From ANME-2 cluster archaeon (GTDB lineage: Archaea; Halobacteriota; Methanosarcinia; Methanosarcinales; Methanocomedenaceae), in contig JAMJFQ010000030.1 of NCBI GenBank assembly GCA_023544605.1, forward strand, positions 1 through 19,206: a stretch of DNA of 19,206 bases, given 5' to 3'. Positions within the stretch are counted from its first letter, which is position 1, and every line of letters begins with the position of its first letter. The notes beneath the pieces were generated by a model, which ran no database searches, was not told the origin of the DNA, and worked only from the letters and a program-made list of their open reading frames with translations. Position numbers and translations under genes: made by a program. Positions 1 to 7,050 of this stretch are shown here, one piece after another.

Positions 1-371
1 TAATCCGACAATCTCACTGTAGCTATACAAATACTTTTATTCTACCTTACTTTTTCTCCATTGCCTTTTTACTTTTCTACCACCACTCATCACTAATGCA
101 GAAGCTATAGCCAGACTTGTTGATTCATGTTGCCTGGGTTCGGAGAGTCAGGAATGAGAAACAGGGTGCAAACTATGAAAGTGATTACTGCCCCCATCCC
201 ATCTTCGATTCTCCTTCCGCCCCTTTTGGTTCACTCCTACAGGGTGACCGTCCCGATCTGCCTCCGCACGCCCTTGTATTATGCATTTCCAGAACCGGAT
301 AGATCATGGCATGCCTGGAAGCAATAAAGAAATATGAAATGCAGGGACAATAGTTGAAAAAAATGGAAAGA
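1..371. other. Gene-free stretch downstream of tRNA-Ser with a foldable GC-richer patch
   Basis: I see no convincing gene here. Positions 1-110 are AT-rich. About 183-300 is clearly richer in G and C and contains a stem-loop at 228-249: an eight-pair stem with one bulged T at 231 and a five-base loop at 237-241. Open frames across it on both strands are short, rich in Arg/Gly/Pro/Ser, lack a ribosome binding site and match no family I know. The stretch lies on the 3' side of a tRNA, a common integration position, so a decayed mobile element or a structured RNA are both possible. It does not show the conserved core strings I would expect of archaeal SRP RNA or RNase P RNA. Confidence 0.4.
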
Positions 372-456
372 CGCTGAGGAGGAGATTCGAACTCCTGTGG
401 CGCTGTGCACCACCGGTTTTCAAGACCGGCGCCGTAGTCCGCTTGGCTACCTCAGC
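372..456 (-). tRNA. tRNA-Ser (anticodon UGA)
   Basis: On the minus strand the acceptor arms GCTGAGG (456-450) and CCTCAGC (379-373) pair perfectly, and the discriminator G is at 372. The anticodon stem CCGGT/ACCGG encloses the loop CTTGAAA, giving anticodon TGA at 422-420, which reads UCN serine codons. The T arm AGGAG-TTCGAAT-CTCCT is intact. A long variable arm, typical of class II tRNAs such as serine, lies between the anticodon and T arms. CCA is not encoded. I see no intron. The gene lies 50 bases downstream of the FKBP gene on the same strand. Confidence 0.96.
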
Positions 457-506
457 ACATGGAATGATAGTTTATTAAGACAAGATAGTTAAGGCTTAAG
501 AGGATT

Positions 507-1259
507 TTACTCCTCTGCGGCCAATGCTCCATTCGCCTCCGGGGCAACCTGTTCATTCAATTCTTCAGGTTCTTCGATTTCCTCTGCTGTTTTTTCAAGC
601 AGGTCCTCGTTGTATGTTTCAATATACTGGACCTCGGTAAGTTCAGTGTATTTCAACAGGTCCAGTGCCATTTGACCTTTGGTGGTTATCCAACGTTGGG
701 AATAATTAAATTCCAGAGGCACGTTGACCTTAGCCACTGTACCTTCAATATCAACATCCATTTCTGTACCCGTATACAGGGCACTCAGGCCCACAGCTTT
801 TTCTTTCAGGTTCTCGAGCACGTTTTCTATTTTATAATCATATGTTATCGTTTGCCCGGACATAGGTGTATTGAAATCAACACTGGCATGACGTCCCAAT
901 ACCTTGATAATTGTACCAACCTTTCCATCTATCTCGACCTGCATTCCAACCTGCGGTTTTTGCTCAAAACGTTTCATAGGGAGAGCCTTTACCAATTGAG
1001 GGTTCCGGTCACCAAAAGCCTTCTCAGGTGGTATCGTGGCTGAGCCTTCGTAACCAGCCTCATGCTGTTTGATATCGTCTTCAAGACCAGCGATGATCTG
1101 GTTCACCCCTATGATTATTACATCTCCGCCGTATCTTCCATTAGGATTGTACAGGTTATGTGCCTTGGCTGCCTCTTCATTGGTGGTATCAAAGACCGTG
1201 CCGTCCTCCAGTTTACCCGTATATGATATTTTTATGAAATCTCCTTCTTTAATTGTCAT
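507..1259 (-). CDS. FKBP-type peptidyl-prolyl cis-trans isomerase, long archaeal form
   Basis: A 250-residue cytoplasmic isomerase and probable chaperone that interconverts Xaa-Pro peptide bonds. The N-terminal FKBP domain (about 1-90) has the family opening GDFIKISYTGK, DGTVFDTT at 19-26 and the IIAGLE pocket strand near 55-60. An inserted flap domain follows at about 92-137, starting after AFGDRNPQLV. The C-terminal domain (about 155-217) is of the type found in long archaeal FKBPs such as the Methanococcus 26-kDa protein. The last 30 residues form an acidic Glu/Ala-rich tail. An in-frame ATG at 1280 would add seven residues. I prefer 1259 because family members start MTIxxGDF and because a TATA-like element at 1295-1303 predicts transcription starting near 1273, after the first ATG. 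RPA is divergent. Confidence 0.92.
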   Translation of the reverse strand: MTIKEGDFIKISYTGKLEDGTVFDTTNEEAAKAHNLYNPNGRYGGDVIIIGVNQIIAGLEDDIKQHEAGYEGSATIPPEKAFGDRNPQLVKALPMKRFEQKPQVGMQVEIDGKVGTIIKVLGRHASVDFNTPMSGQTITYDYKIENVLENLKEKAVGLSALYTGTEMDVDIEGTVAKVNVPLEFNYSQRWITTKGQMALDLLKYTELTEVQYIETYNEDLLEKTAEEIEEPEELNEQVAPEANGALAAEE

Positions 1260-1387
1260 GTTGTAAACACCGAGGGACATAGATAACGGGATGGATAAAA
1301 TAAGTTTCTATGATACGTTAATAATCTCACCGATTGAAAAGTATTAAATCAATGCAACTACATCATTTTTGTAGTGCAGGGATAACA
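1260..1387. promoter_or_regulatory. Divergent promoter region between FKBP and RPA
   Basis: This region separates two divergent starts. For the minus-strand FKBP gene the string TTATTTTAT (1303-1295) resembles an archaeal TATA box. For the plus-strand RPA gene AGTATTAAAT (1340-1349), preceded by an A-rich BRE-like segment, should place a transcript start near 1370, leaving a short leader before the ATG at 1388. These are sequence resemblances only. Confidence 0.5.
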
Positions 1388-2515
1388 ATGGATAAGGTAA
1401 TGGAGATATACGAAAAACTGAAGGACCGTATCAGTCTGGAAGAATTCCTAAGACTCGTAGATGAAAAGGAAGCACAAATGGCCGGGCTAGCCGACAAAGA
1501 TATGGCTGCCACGCTTGTTGCTCTTAGTATGGGCATATCTGATAATGAGATCAAGATAGGTGAGGTGACGTCTGAATCATCGAACGTGTCAGTTGTAGGC
1601 AAGATCATCACATGCTCAGATGTCAGGACTTTTAGTCGTGATGACGGGTCCACAGGTAATGTTGCCAACCTGACCCTGGCAGATGATACCGGTTCTATCA
1701 GGGTGGTATTGTGGGATGCTGCAGCCGACCTGGTAAAGGTGGGAGAGATCGTTTTCGGAGATTCGATCCAGGTGTCTGGTCATGTCAAGGAAGGTCGCAA
1801 TGGGCTTGAGATAAGTGTTGGCAGGGGCGGTAGTGTGGACAAAGTTGCCCTGAACGAGGACATTCAGGTGAGAACAGAACCTTATCGTATAGACGAGATA
1901 AAAGCAGGGATGGGGAATGTCTATTTGTTAGGAAAAGTATTGGAGATCTCAGATATCCGGACCTTTCAACGCAGGGACGGGGACACCGGCAGCGTCCGGA
2001 ATGTGACCCTGGGTGATGCTACAGGTAAGATAAGGGTCACGTTATGGGGAGATAAGGTAAGCACAGTTGATGACATAAAGCTGGGTGATATCGTAGAGAT
2101 AACTGGCGGCTATGCAAAAGAGAACAGTTTCAATAGCCAGGTAGAAATTAATCTGGGAAATAACAGCTCTCTTCAGAAAAGCAGTAAACGGGTGGAATTC
2201 AAGGAACAGTTCACTCCCATAGCCGATATTGTGCCCAACCAGCAGTACAGTGTCGAGGGTCATATAACAGGACTTGACGAACTGAAAGAATTCCAGCGCA
2301 AGGACGGATCTGCCGCACAGGTGCTCAACATCCACATCTCAGATGATTCTGGCAGGATACGGGCGGCCCTGTGGGGTGAGCAGGCTGACATTATACAAGA
2401 CATCGACCTGGGGACGCGAGTACAGGTCATTGACTGCTATGCCAAACCAGGATGGAACGATGAAGTAGAATTGAGTGTGGGCGAGCGCAGTACGATTATT
2501 ATTGTTGAAAAATGA
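1388..2515 (+). CDS. Replication protein A-like ssDNA-binding protein with three OB folds
   Basis: A 375-residue single-stranded DNA-binding protein of the archaeal RPA family, acting in replication, repair and recombination. The N-terminal helical segment (1-50) resembles the RPA N-terminus of methanogens. Three tandem OB folds follow at about 66-148, 177-260 and 287-370. Each carries the same strand signature, with (R)TF-x-R-x-DG (80-87, 191-198) or EFQRKDG (301-307), then a D(D/A)(T/S)G-x-IR-x-x-LW strand. This shows internal duplication. I see no C-terminal zinc finger, which Methanosarcina RPA2/RPA3 have, so it is closer to the multi-OB RPA1 type, which usually has four folds. The upstream in-frame TTG at 1334 is unlikely: it overlaps the predicted TATA box, and the family starts at MDKVMEIYEKL. 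Confidence 0.9.
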   Translation: MDKVMEIYEKLKDRISLEEFLRLVDEKEAQMAGLADKDMAATLVALSMGISDNEIKIGEVTSESSNVSVVGKIITCSDVRTFSRDDGSTGNVANLTLADDTGSIRVVLWDAAADLVKVGEIVFGDSIQVSGHVKEGRNGLEISVGRGGSVDKVALNEDIQVRTEPYRIDEIKAGMGNVYLLGKVLEISDIRTFQRRDGDTGSVRNVTLGDATGKIRVTLWGDKVSTVDDIKLGDIVEITGGYAKENSFNSQVEINLGNNSSLQKSSKRVEFKEQFTPIADIVPNQQYSVEGHITGLDELKEFQRKDGSAAQVLNIHISDDSGRIRAALWGEQADIIQDIDLGTRVQVIDCYAKPGWNDEVELSVGERSTIIIVEK

Positions 2516-2529
2516 TGGAGTGATAGTTT

Positions 2530-2841
2530 TTATCTGCCCTGCGCTTTAGCCTTTTTGGCCTTTTTCATCTTCTTTTTGGCCATTTTCTTTTTAAAATCGC
2601 TGACCTCTTCCACTTTTTCTTCCTTTTCTTCCCGGTAAAAAAGCAAACCTGCAACAAAACCGAATACCACTATGAACAGGACAATATAGAACTGGAATTC
2701 GGTAAGCGGCCTAAAATCCGAATGACCGAACATGAATTTGTCAAGTGCATAAATGATAACGGTAGATACTACTGTTATGATAAATGAGTACTGTATGGCA
2801 AGAAAGTTCTGTGAATACGTTTTTTTGTTTTCAGAATCCAT
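2530..2841 (-). CDS. Small two-helix membrane protein with lysine-rich tail
   Basis: A 103-residue protein I do not recognise as a named family. Two hydrophobic helices (about 15-33 and 51-68) are joined by a short polar loop. A charged segment (70-82) and a strongly basic Lys/Ala tail (84-103) follow; by the positive-inside rule the tail should be cytoplasmic. A good ribosome binding site (AAAGGAGAT) sits just before the ATG at 2841. A TATA-like ACATATAC near 2871-2879 suggests its own promoter, although it follows the zinc-ribbon and kinase genes on the same strand with a 61-base gap. It converges with RPA, leaving 14 bases between stops. The basic tail might bind nucleic acid, ribosomes or acidic lipids, but nothing in the sequence decides this. 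Confidence 0.75.
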   Translation of the reverse strand: MDSENKKTYSQNFLAIQYSFIITVVSTVIIYALDKFMFGHSDFRPLTEFQFYIVLFIVVFGFVAGLLFYREEKEEKVEEVSDFKKKMAKKKMKKAKKAKAQGR

Positions 2842-2902
2842 TTGGCCTATCTCCTTTCAACTCTTTGAAGACGTATATGTAAAAAAACCTTTTGTTTAAC
2901 AA

Positions 2903-3112
2903 TTATTCCTTATCCTGTTCTATTATGAAAGTGCCAACATAGTCGCAATCCTTACACTGGTATTGAACTCCGGTCTTCAACCCCATATAATACGTAATAT
3001 TGGTGGAACCACACACAGGGCAAGTAAGAATGGTACTGGCCCTACTGTGGGATTGTGCTTCCATTGTCTTTTCCAGTTCAATGAAATCGTCTGAATCCAC
3101 AGTTTCCTTCAT
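2903..3112 (-). CDS. Small zinc-ribbon protein
   Basis: A 69-residue acidic protein with one zinc ribbon. CPVC (about 32-35) and CKDC (about 54-57) supply four cysteines in the pattern CxxC-x18-CxxC, followed by a hydrophobic strand typical of TFIIS/transposase-like ribbons. The N-terminal 25 residues are polar and acidic. I chose the ATG at 3112, four bases after the histidine-kinase stop codon. The alternative GTG at 3154 would overlap the kinase gene by 38 bases. The tight spacing implies co-transcription and probably translational coupling with the kinase. It has no receiver domain or DNA-binding helix-turn-helix. A role as protein-binding or nucleic-acid-binding partner of the kinase is only suggested by position. 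A run of seven T on the coding strand downstream, near 2888-2880, may terminate the transcript. Confidence 0.75.
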   Translation of the reverse strand: MKETVDSDDFIELEKTMEAQSHSRASTILTCPVCGSTNITYYMGLKTGVQYQCKDCDYVGTFIIEQDKE

Positions 3113-3116
3113 ATTC

Positions 3117-4880
3117 CTATTTTCCCAATGTGAAGATAAAACACGTTCCCACACCTTCCTTACTTTCGGCCCTTATCACTCCCTGGTGCCCTTCTACAAT
3201 AGTCTTTACAATAGCAAGACCCAGACCCGTACTCCTTTCCCCCTGGAATACTTCACCCCCCAGTTTATAGAATTTTTCAAAAATATGTTCCAGGTCATCC
3301 TGAGGAATGCCGATACCATTATCCTTCACAGTGACTTCCAAGTTTTCATCATGTTCTACAATATCAATCTCTATCCTGCCGCCCCATGACGTAAATTTTA
3401 TTGCATTGTTTATCAGGTTTACGAATACAGTCATTAAAGCATCTTTATTGCCTGTTATTTCAGACAAACTGGCAGGAGTTGAAACTTTAATGGCAATTCC
3501 ATGGTCATAGGCAATTTTCTCAACCGTTTCAACTGCTGTTTCGATCACCTCATACATATCCACACGCTCTTTCCCAAAGTCTATCATACCTAATTCTATC
3601 TTAGTGATATCCATCAGTTCATTGACCAATCGGGTTTGGCGGTCGACATTGCGAATGATCTTTTCAAGTAGTTCAAAACTACCCGTCTGCTCATGTTCAT
3701 CTTCTGTCATTAATGACTCTGCTGATATTTTTATGGCAGTCAAAGGTGTTTTCAGTTCGTGCGAGGCCATGGAAATAAAATCCGATTTCATTGTATCGAG
3801 TTCTTTCAACTTCATATTCGCTATTTCAAGTGATTCATTAGTCTTTTTCAGTTCATTGGTCTTTCTTTCCACTTCACATTCCAATGACTTATTCCACCTA
3901 AATAGCAGGAATATGATGGAGATGCCGCCCAGCAGGGTTATACCACCAGATATACTCACTAGAATTAAATGTTGAAGCATTGTATAATGCAAAATTGTTG
4001 TGATCCTGGATACGGGACTTGCTACTGCTACTGTCCACAAACGACGATTCCAGTGTATAGGTGTATATGCAACCATCATTTCTTCGGCTTTACCATCCTC
4101 ATTGTACCGTACATAATTTCCTGTACCTTCTGAACCGTTCAATTGTTGATGGATGATCTGGAGAAGTTGCTCTTGATTTGAACCGTTCAGGGCATCCAGG
4201 GAATTTTCACTTCCAACAAAACAATCAGAACTCTCAAATATTATCTGTCCCTGGCGGTCGAGCATGTATATGCAGCCATCAAAATCAGATATTTCAAGAT
4301 ATTTTTCAGTTAATGTTGACATTCTGATAATTCCCAGAATAGTCCCCTTATATTCAGTCCCTTCGTACACTGGGACCCAAATGAACGAACCCAGACCCCC
4401 TTCAAACAATTCCATTGGATTGGTACAGTACGTTCCCGTTTCCTTAGCATGCTCTATCGGCCATATCTGGTCGTTCTCGTAAAGGTTGTATCCCACGGGT
4501 ACTATCTCGTGGGGATAACCCGTGACCACAATACCCGTGGTATTGATGAACTCCAGTGCATAGAAACCCTCGCTGCCTTCGTAGATATCTTTGAACAACT
4601 TCTGATACTCATCAGGTGTTGCATTGGATTCATGCACTGCAATTGATTCGACCAGATTTACTTTTTCATCAAGGAACTCCTCAACTCCTGATGATATCTG
4701 TTTTGCAATCAACAACTGCTGCTTATTATATTGCTCTTCGACTATCTTGTCTACTTTATAATAAGTATTAATTCCCAAAAATACGATGAATAATAACAGG
4801 ATTATGCTTATTACCGCTATAAAAAACATATTCCGTTTTTTATGTTTGCTCAATATATCGAAATCTTCCGGTCCGGCCAT
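3117..4880 (-). CDS. Membrane sensor histidine kinase with extracellular Cache-like domain
   Basis: A membrane-bound two-component sensor kinase of about 587 residues. After a short cytoplasmic start there is one transmembrane helix (about 18-40), a large extracellular region (about 42-290) resembling a double-Cache ligand sensor, and a second helix (about 302-328). A coiled coil without an obvious HAMP domain leads to the HisKA domain, whose H-box SHELKTPLTA has the phosphoacceptor His near 374. The ATPase domain has the N-box (LINNAIKF), DNGIGIP and STGLGLAIVK. All catalytic boxes are intact. An ATG at 4934 would add 18 residues; 4880 is preferred because a TATA-like ATTTTTATTG (4910-4901) lies about 25 bases upstream. 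No response regulator is adjacent; the only close partner is the zinc-ribbon gene starting four bases downstream. The ligand is unknown. Confidence 0.88.
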   Translation of the reverse strand: MAGPEDFDILSKHKKRNMFFIAVISIILLLFIVFLGINTYYKVDKIVEEQYNKQQLLIAKQISSGVEEFLDEKVNLVESIAVHESNATPDEYQKLFKDIYEGSEGFYALEFINTTGIVVTGYPHEIVPVGYNLYENDQIWPIEHAKETGTYCTNPMELFEGGLGSFIWVPVYEGTEYKGTILGIIRMSTLTEKYLEISDFDGCIYMLDRQGQIIFESSDCFVGSENSLDALNGSNQEQLLQIIHQQLNGSEGTGNYVRYNEDGKAEEMMVAYTPIHWNRRLWTVAVASPVSRITTILHYTMLQHLILVSISGGITLLGGISIIFLLFRWNKSLECEVERKTNELKKTNESLEIANMKLKELDTMKSDFISMASHELKTPLTAIKISAESLMTEDEHEQTGSFELLEKIIRNVDRQTRLVNELMDITKIELGMIDFGKERVDMYEVIETAVETVEKIAYDHGIAIKVSTPASLSEITGNKDALMTVFVNLINNAIKFTSWGGRIEIDIVEHDENLEVTVKDNGIGIPQDDLEHIFEKFYKLGGEVFQGERSTGLGLAIVKTIVEGHQGVIRAESKEGVGTCFIFTLGK

Positions 4881-4933
4881 TGAATCACTTAAGGGATTTT
4901 CAATAAAAATTATTTGTCTGAATAAACCACACA

Positions 4934-4958
4934 TATACTATATTGTATACTAATATAC
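4934..4958. promoter_or_regulatory. Alternating TATAC/GTATA half-sites upstream of the kinase gene
   Basis: Three five-base half-sites alternate in orientation: TATAC at 4934-4938, GTATA at 4945-4949 and TATAC at 4954-4958, with spacers of six and four bases. The arrangement gives two overlapping inverted repeats and lies about 55-80 bases before the preferred start of the histidine kinase. It could be an operator. The low complexity of AT-rich promoter DNA makes chance a real alternative. Confidence 0.3.
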
Positions 4959-4990
4959 ATTTCCAGAATAATCAGGCTGGTCTTTTCGGG

Positions 4991-6127
4991 TCACTTCTTA
5001 CGGTGGGACAGTATTTCCTCAGACATATGTTTCTTGATCTGCATGAAATCTATATCTGAAAGACCTACTACTTCCAGTACACCATCCCTCAAGAAACAGG
5101 GTTTGGTAATTTTGCAGCACCAGGTCATACTACCAAAACAAGTACTATCACCGTATTCCAGAGGAGTGCCCTCCACAAATTTCAGTTTCAACTGTGCAAA
5201 TTCTTCGGCAGTCATCCCGATCATCTTCAGGGCACTATGCACTGCACATGGTTTTACAGGCAGGCAACAAAAAGCCAATGCCCTTAAGTCACCGCCCCCG
5301 CAAATGTGTTTTGGTGAATTGTACCAGCCCGTTGTCAGTTGGTATGACGTGATCTGGTCTACTAAGAACCGTAAAGTGTTGGGCTCGTTGAGTACAGCCC
5401 TTGCAACAGAGACCATATCTGCTCCACGCTGGAACAATGATTTGGCAGATGAAAAGTCTACCACCGAATTGTTACCGATTATGAATAATGATGTGTGGTT
5501 CCGTATCTTCCTGATAATATTGATGTCGGCACCATGACCGCCCATGGCATCGATATGGATAATATGTGCTCCGGCTTTCTCAATGACCTGGGCCACGTCT
5601 ATATCATCTACCACATTTGCACGGGTCTTTACCGATACGACTGCACCTGTGCTTCTGACCGTTTCGATGATCTCCTGTAATGTATCCAGGTGTTCCAGCA
5701 GGGATTGTCCGGCACCCAATTCTATCATTTCACTCTGGCGGCAATGAGCATTTATCTCAATACCTGCACCATATTTTTTTGCCAGGCGCGCTGCATCGGC
5801 GTATGCTTCAATATCCACAGCTCTTACATTAACCATTACCGCGGTCCCAGTATCCTCACTGGTAATTGCTTGTAATTCTGATTCCAGGAATTCCAGGGGA
5901 GAGTCGGAAATGAACTCACTCCGCCCCCGTTGGACCTCTAACACTGCCGCTTCATTGGTCCGTTCATCCAGGTTATACCCACCCAGTATCACCATTCCCA
6001 CATGGTCGGTGAATTGGGCTGCGAACTTGCTGTCGGTAATACCAGCCATAGGAGCCAGTGCAATCGGATTTTTCGGGGTGAGATATCCGATCTTAAGGTC
6101 AAACGTGTCCATTATTTCTGTGCTCAA
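4991..6127 (-). CDS. Methanogenesis marker protein 9 (DUS-like TIM barrel with Cys-rich C-terminus)
   Basis: A 378-residue protein of the methanogenesis marker 9 family, found in methanogens and relatives; its reaction is unknown. Residues 12-262 form a flavoprotein-like barrel related to tRNA-dihydrouridine synthases: PIALAPMAGITDSKF near 21-35, NAHCRQ at 126-131 where DUS enzymes have their catalytic Cys, SVKTRA at 165-170, HIDAMGGHGAD at 191-201 and GADMVSVARA at 235-244. The C-terminal marker domain (about 270-350) has eight cysteines (276, 287, 288, 294, 330, 337, 338, 344), including the twin motif CCLPVKPC / CCKITKPC, plausible Fe-S ligands. The start is a TTG at 6127, supported by GAGGAA seven bases upstream; an ATG at 6112 is the alternative and has only a weak site. 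Confidence 0.88.
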   Translation of the reverse strand: MSTEIMDTFDLKIGYLTPKNPIALAPMAGITDSKFAAQFTDHVGMVILGGYNLDERTNEAAVLEVQRGRSEFISDSPLEFLESELQAITSEDTGTAVMVNVRAVDIEAYADAARLAKKYGAGIEINAHCRQSEMIELGAGQSLLEHLDTLQEIIETVRSTGAVVSVKTRANVVDDIDVAQVIEKAGAHIIHIDAMGGHGADINIIRKIRNHTSLFIIGNNSVVDFSSAKSLFQRGADMVSVARAVLNEPNTLRFLVDQITSYQLTTGWYNSPKHICGGGDLRALAFCCLPVKPCAVHSALKMIGMTAEEFAQLKLKFVEGTPLEYGDSTCFGSMTWCCKITKPCFLRDGVLEVVGLSDIDFMQIKKHMSEEILSHRKK

Positions 6128-6280
6128 TTAATTTCCTCATAGTAAATAGCGAATGATTGGCGAATATTTTTTAGGAATCTTCGTGCTTGTTTAAACTATA
6201 AAAGTTTTACTGGGTAAATTCGCTCTATTAAAAGTTATGAGTGAATGAATGTAAATTTTAAAGGCCTTGACATGTTTTTC
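6128..6280 (-). promoter_or_regulatory. Probable promoter of the marker 9 gene
   Basis: This gap holds two AT-rich, TATA-like strings on the minus strand: CTTTTATAGTTT near 6206-6195 and CTAAAAAATATTC near 6174-6162. Either could direct the TTG-initiated marker 9 gene. The ribosome binding site GAGG lies just upstream of the TTG. I see no gene here. Confidence 0.4.
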
Positions 6281-6970
6281 TCAGATTAATAGAGACGCAG
6301 AAAAAAGTCCAACCATTATCACCATCATGAACAATGCTATATACGCAACCGGGTTCCAGGCCAGCACTTTACGCCCATCCAATACGCTCACCGGCAGCAT
6401 ATTGAACCCCGCTAACAGCAGGTTTATCATCACGCCCCATCGCCCAACTTCGCCCAGAAACCCTGTATCAAATATAAGAGGTATGAACACCAGGGCTAAA
6501 AATAAATTCATTACTGGACCAGAAGCCGCTATTTTCCCGTACTGGCTCTTTGTTATGTGTGGTCCGAATATCTGCACCGCTCCGGGAGCGGCGAACAGGA
6601 TCCCTATCTGCCAGGCCATGTATATGGCCAGCATCAGCATGCCCATACTCATGCGGAATTCTGCCCATGCACCATACTGCTGTGCAACGAACTTGTGTCC
6701 CATTTCATGAATAATGAAGGAAACACCAACAGTGAACAGGGAAATTAAGAACAATGAAGTAATGAACGGTCCAAATATCTCTGAACCTGTCGGCTTGCGC
6801 TGCAGTTCCATCCAGCCGAGCATTATGGCAAAAGCATAGGATATGGCCAGCCATGCGATGAACAGGTGCTTCAACTCTGTACTGCTGGTATTGAACAGGG
6901 CCATTTTTTTTGAGCGTACAGTATGGTAATGTACTGCTTCGATCTCAGACCAGTGGTTCGCTTGGGGCAT
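6281..6970 (-). CDS. Site-2-protease-like membrane metalloprotease (family M50)
   Basis: A 229-residue polytopic membrane protein of the zinc-dependent M50/S2P intramembrane protease family. The catalytic HEMGH is at 88-92 inside a hydrophobic helix, the conserved GPVMN stretch at 151-155, and the third zinc ligand is expected in NMLPVSVLDG (190-199, Asp198). Hydrophobic segments at about 35-54, 66-90, 108-128, 150-168, 178-196 and 207-228 give around six helices. No PDZ domain is present, so it is a minimal form. Such enzymes cut transmembrane segments of regulators or signal peptides; the substrate cannot be read here. The ATG at 6970 has no ribosome binding site, but a TATA-like AAATATTAAAT about 25-35 bases upstream suggests an almost leaderless transcript. 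An internal ATG at residue 23 is possible. Confidence 0.9.
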   Translation of the reverse strand: MPQANHWSEIEAVHYHTVRSKKMALFNTSSTELKHLFIAWLAISYAFAIMLGWMELQRKPTGSEIFGPFITSLFLISLFTVGVSFIIHEMGHKFVAQQYGAWAEFRMSMGMLMLAIYMAWQIGILFAAPGAVQIFGPHITKSQYGKIAASGPVMNLFLALVFIPLIFDTGFLGEVGRWGVMINLLLAGFNMLPVSVLDGRKVLAWNPVAYIALFMMVIMVGLFSASLLI

Positions 6971-7050
6971 TTGTAAAAGCTATGGGCGTACTACGATTTA
7001 ATATTTGTTAATGTAATTTTTCACGTTCTCAGCAATCGAACGCCGTTCAT

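Noticed and set aside
117..327. Two overlapping plus-strand open frames of 61 and 66 codons
   Set aside because: They have no ribosome site and no recognisable domain, and their residue composition is what GC-rich non-coding DNA gives.
120..350. SRP RNA or RNase P RNA
   Set aside because: The conserved SRP tetraloop region and RNase P core strings were not found on either strand.
1334..1387. TTG start extending RPA by 18 residues
   Set aside because: The extension overlaps the predicted TATA box, has no ribosome site, and the family begins at the ATG at 1388.
3113..3154. GTG start extending the zinc-ribbon protein
   Set aside because: It would overlap the kinase gene by 38 bases, while the ATG at 3112 sits four bases after the kinase stop.
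6267..6710. Plus-strand 147-codon frame opposite the M50 protease
   Set aside because: It is antisense to a gene with an intact HEMGH and LDG motif and shows no family features.
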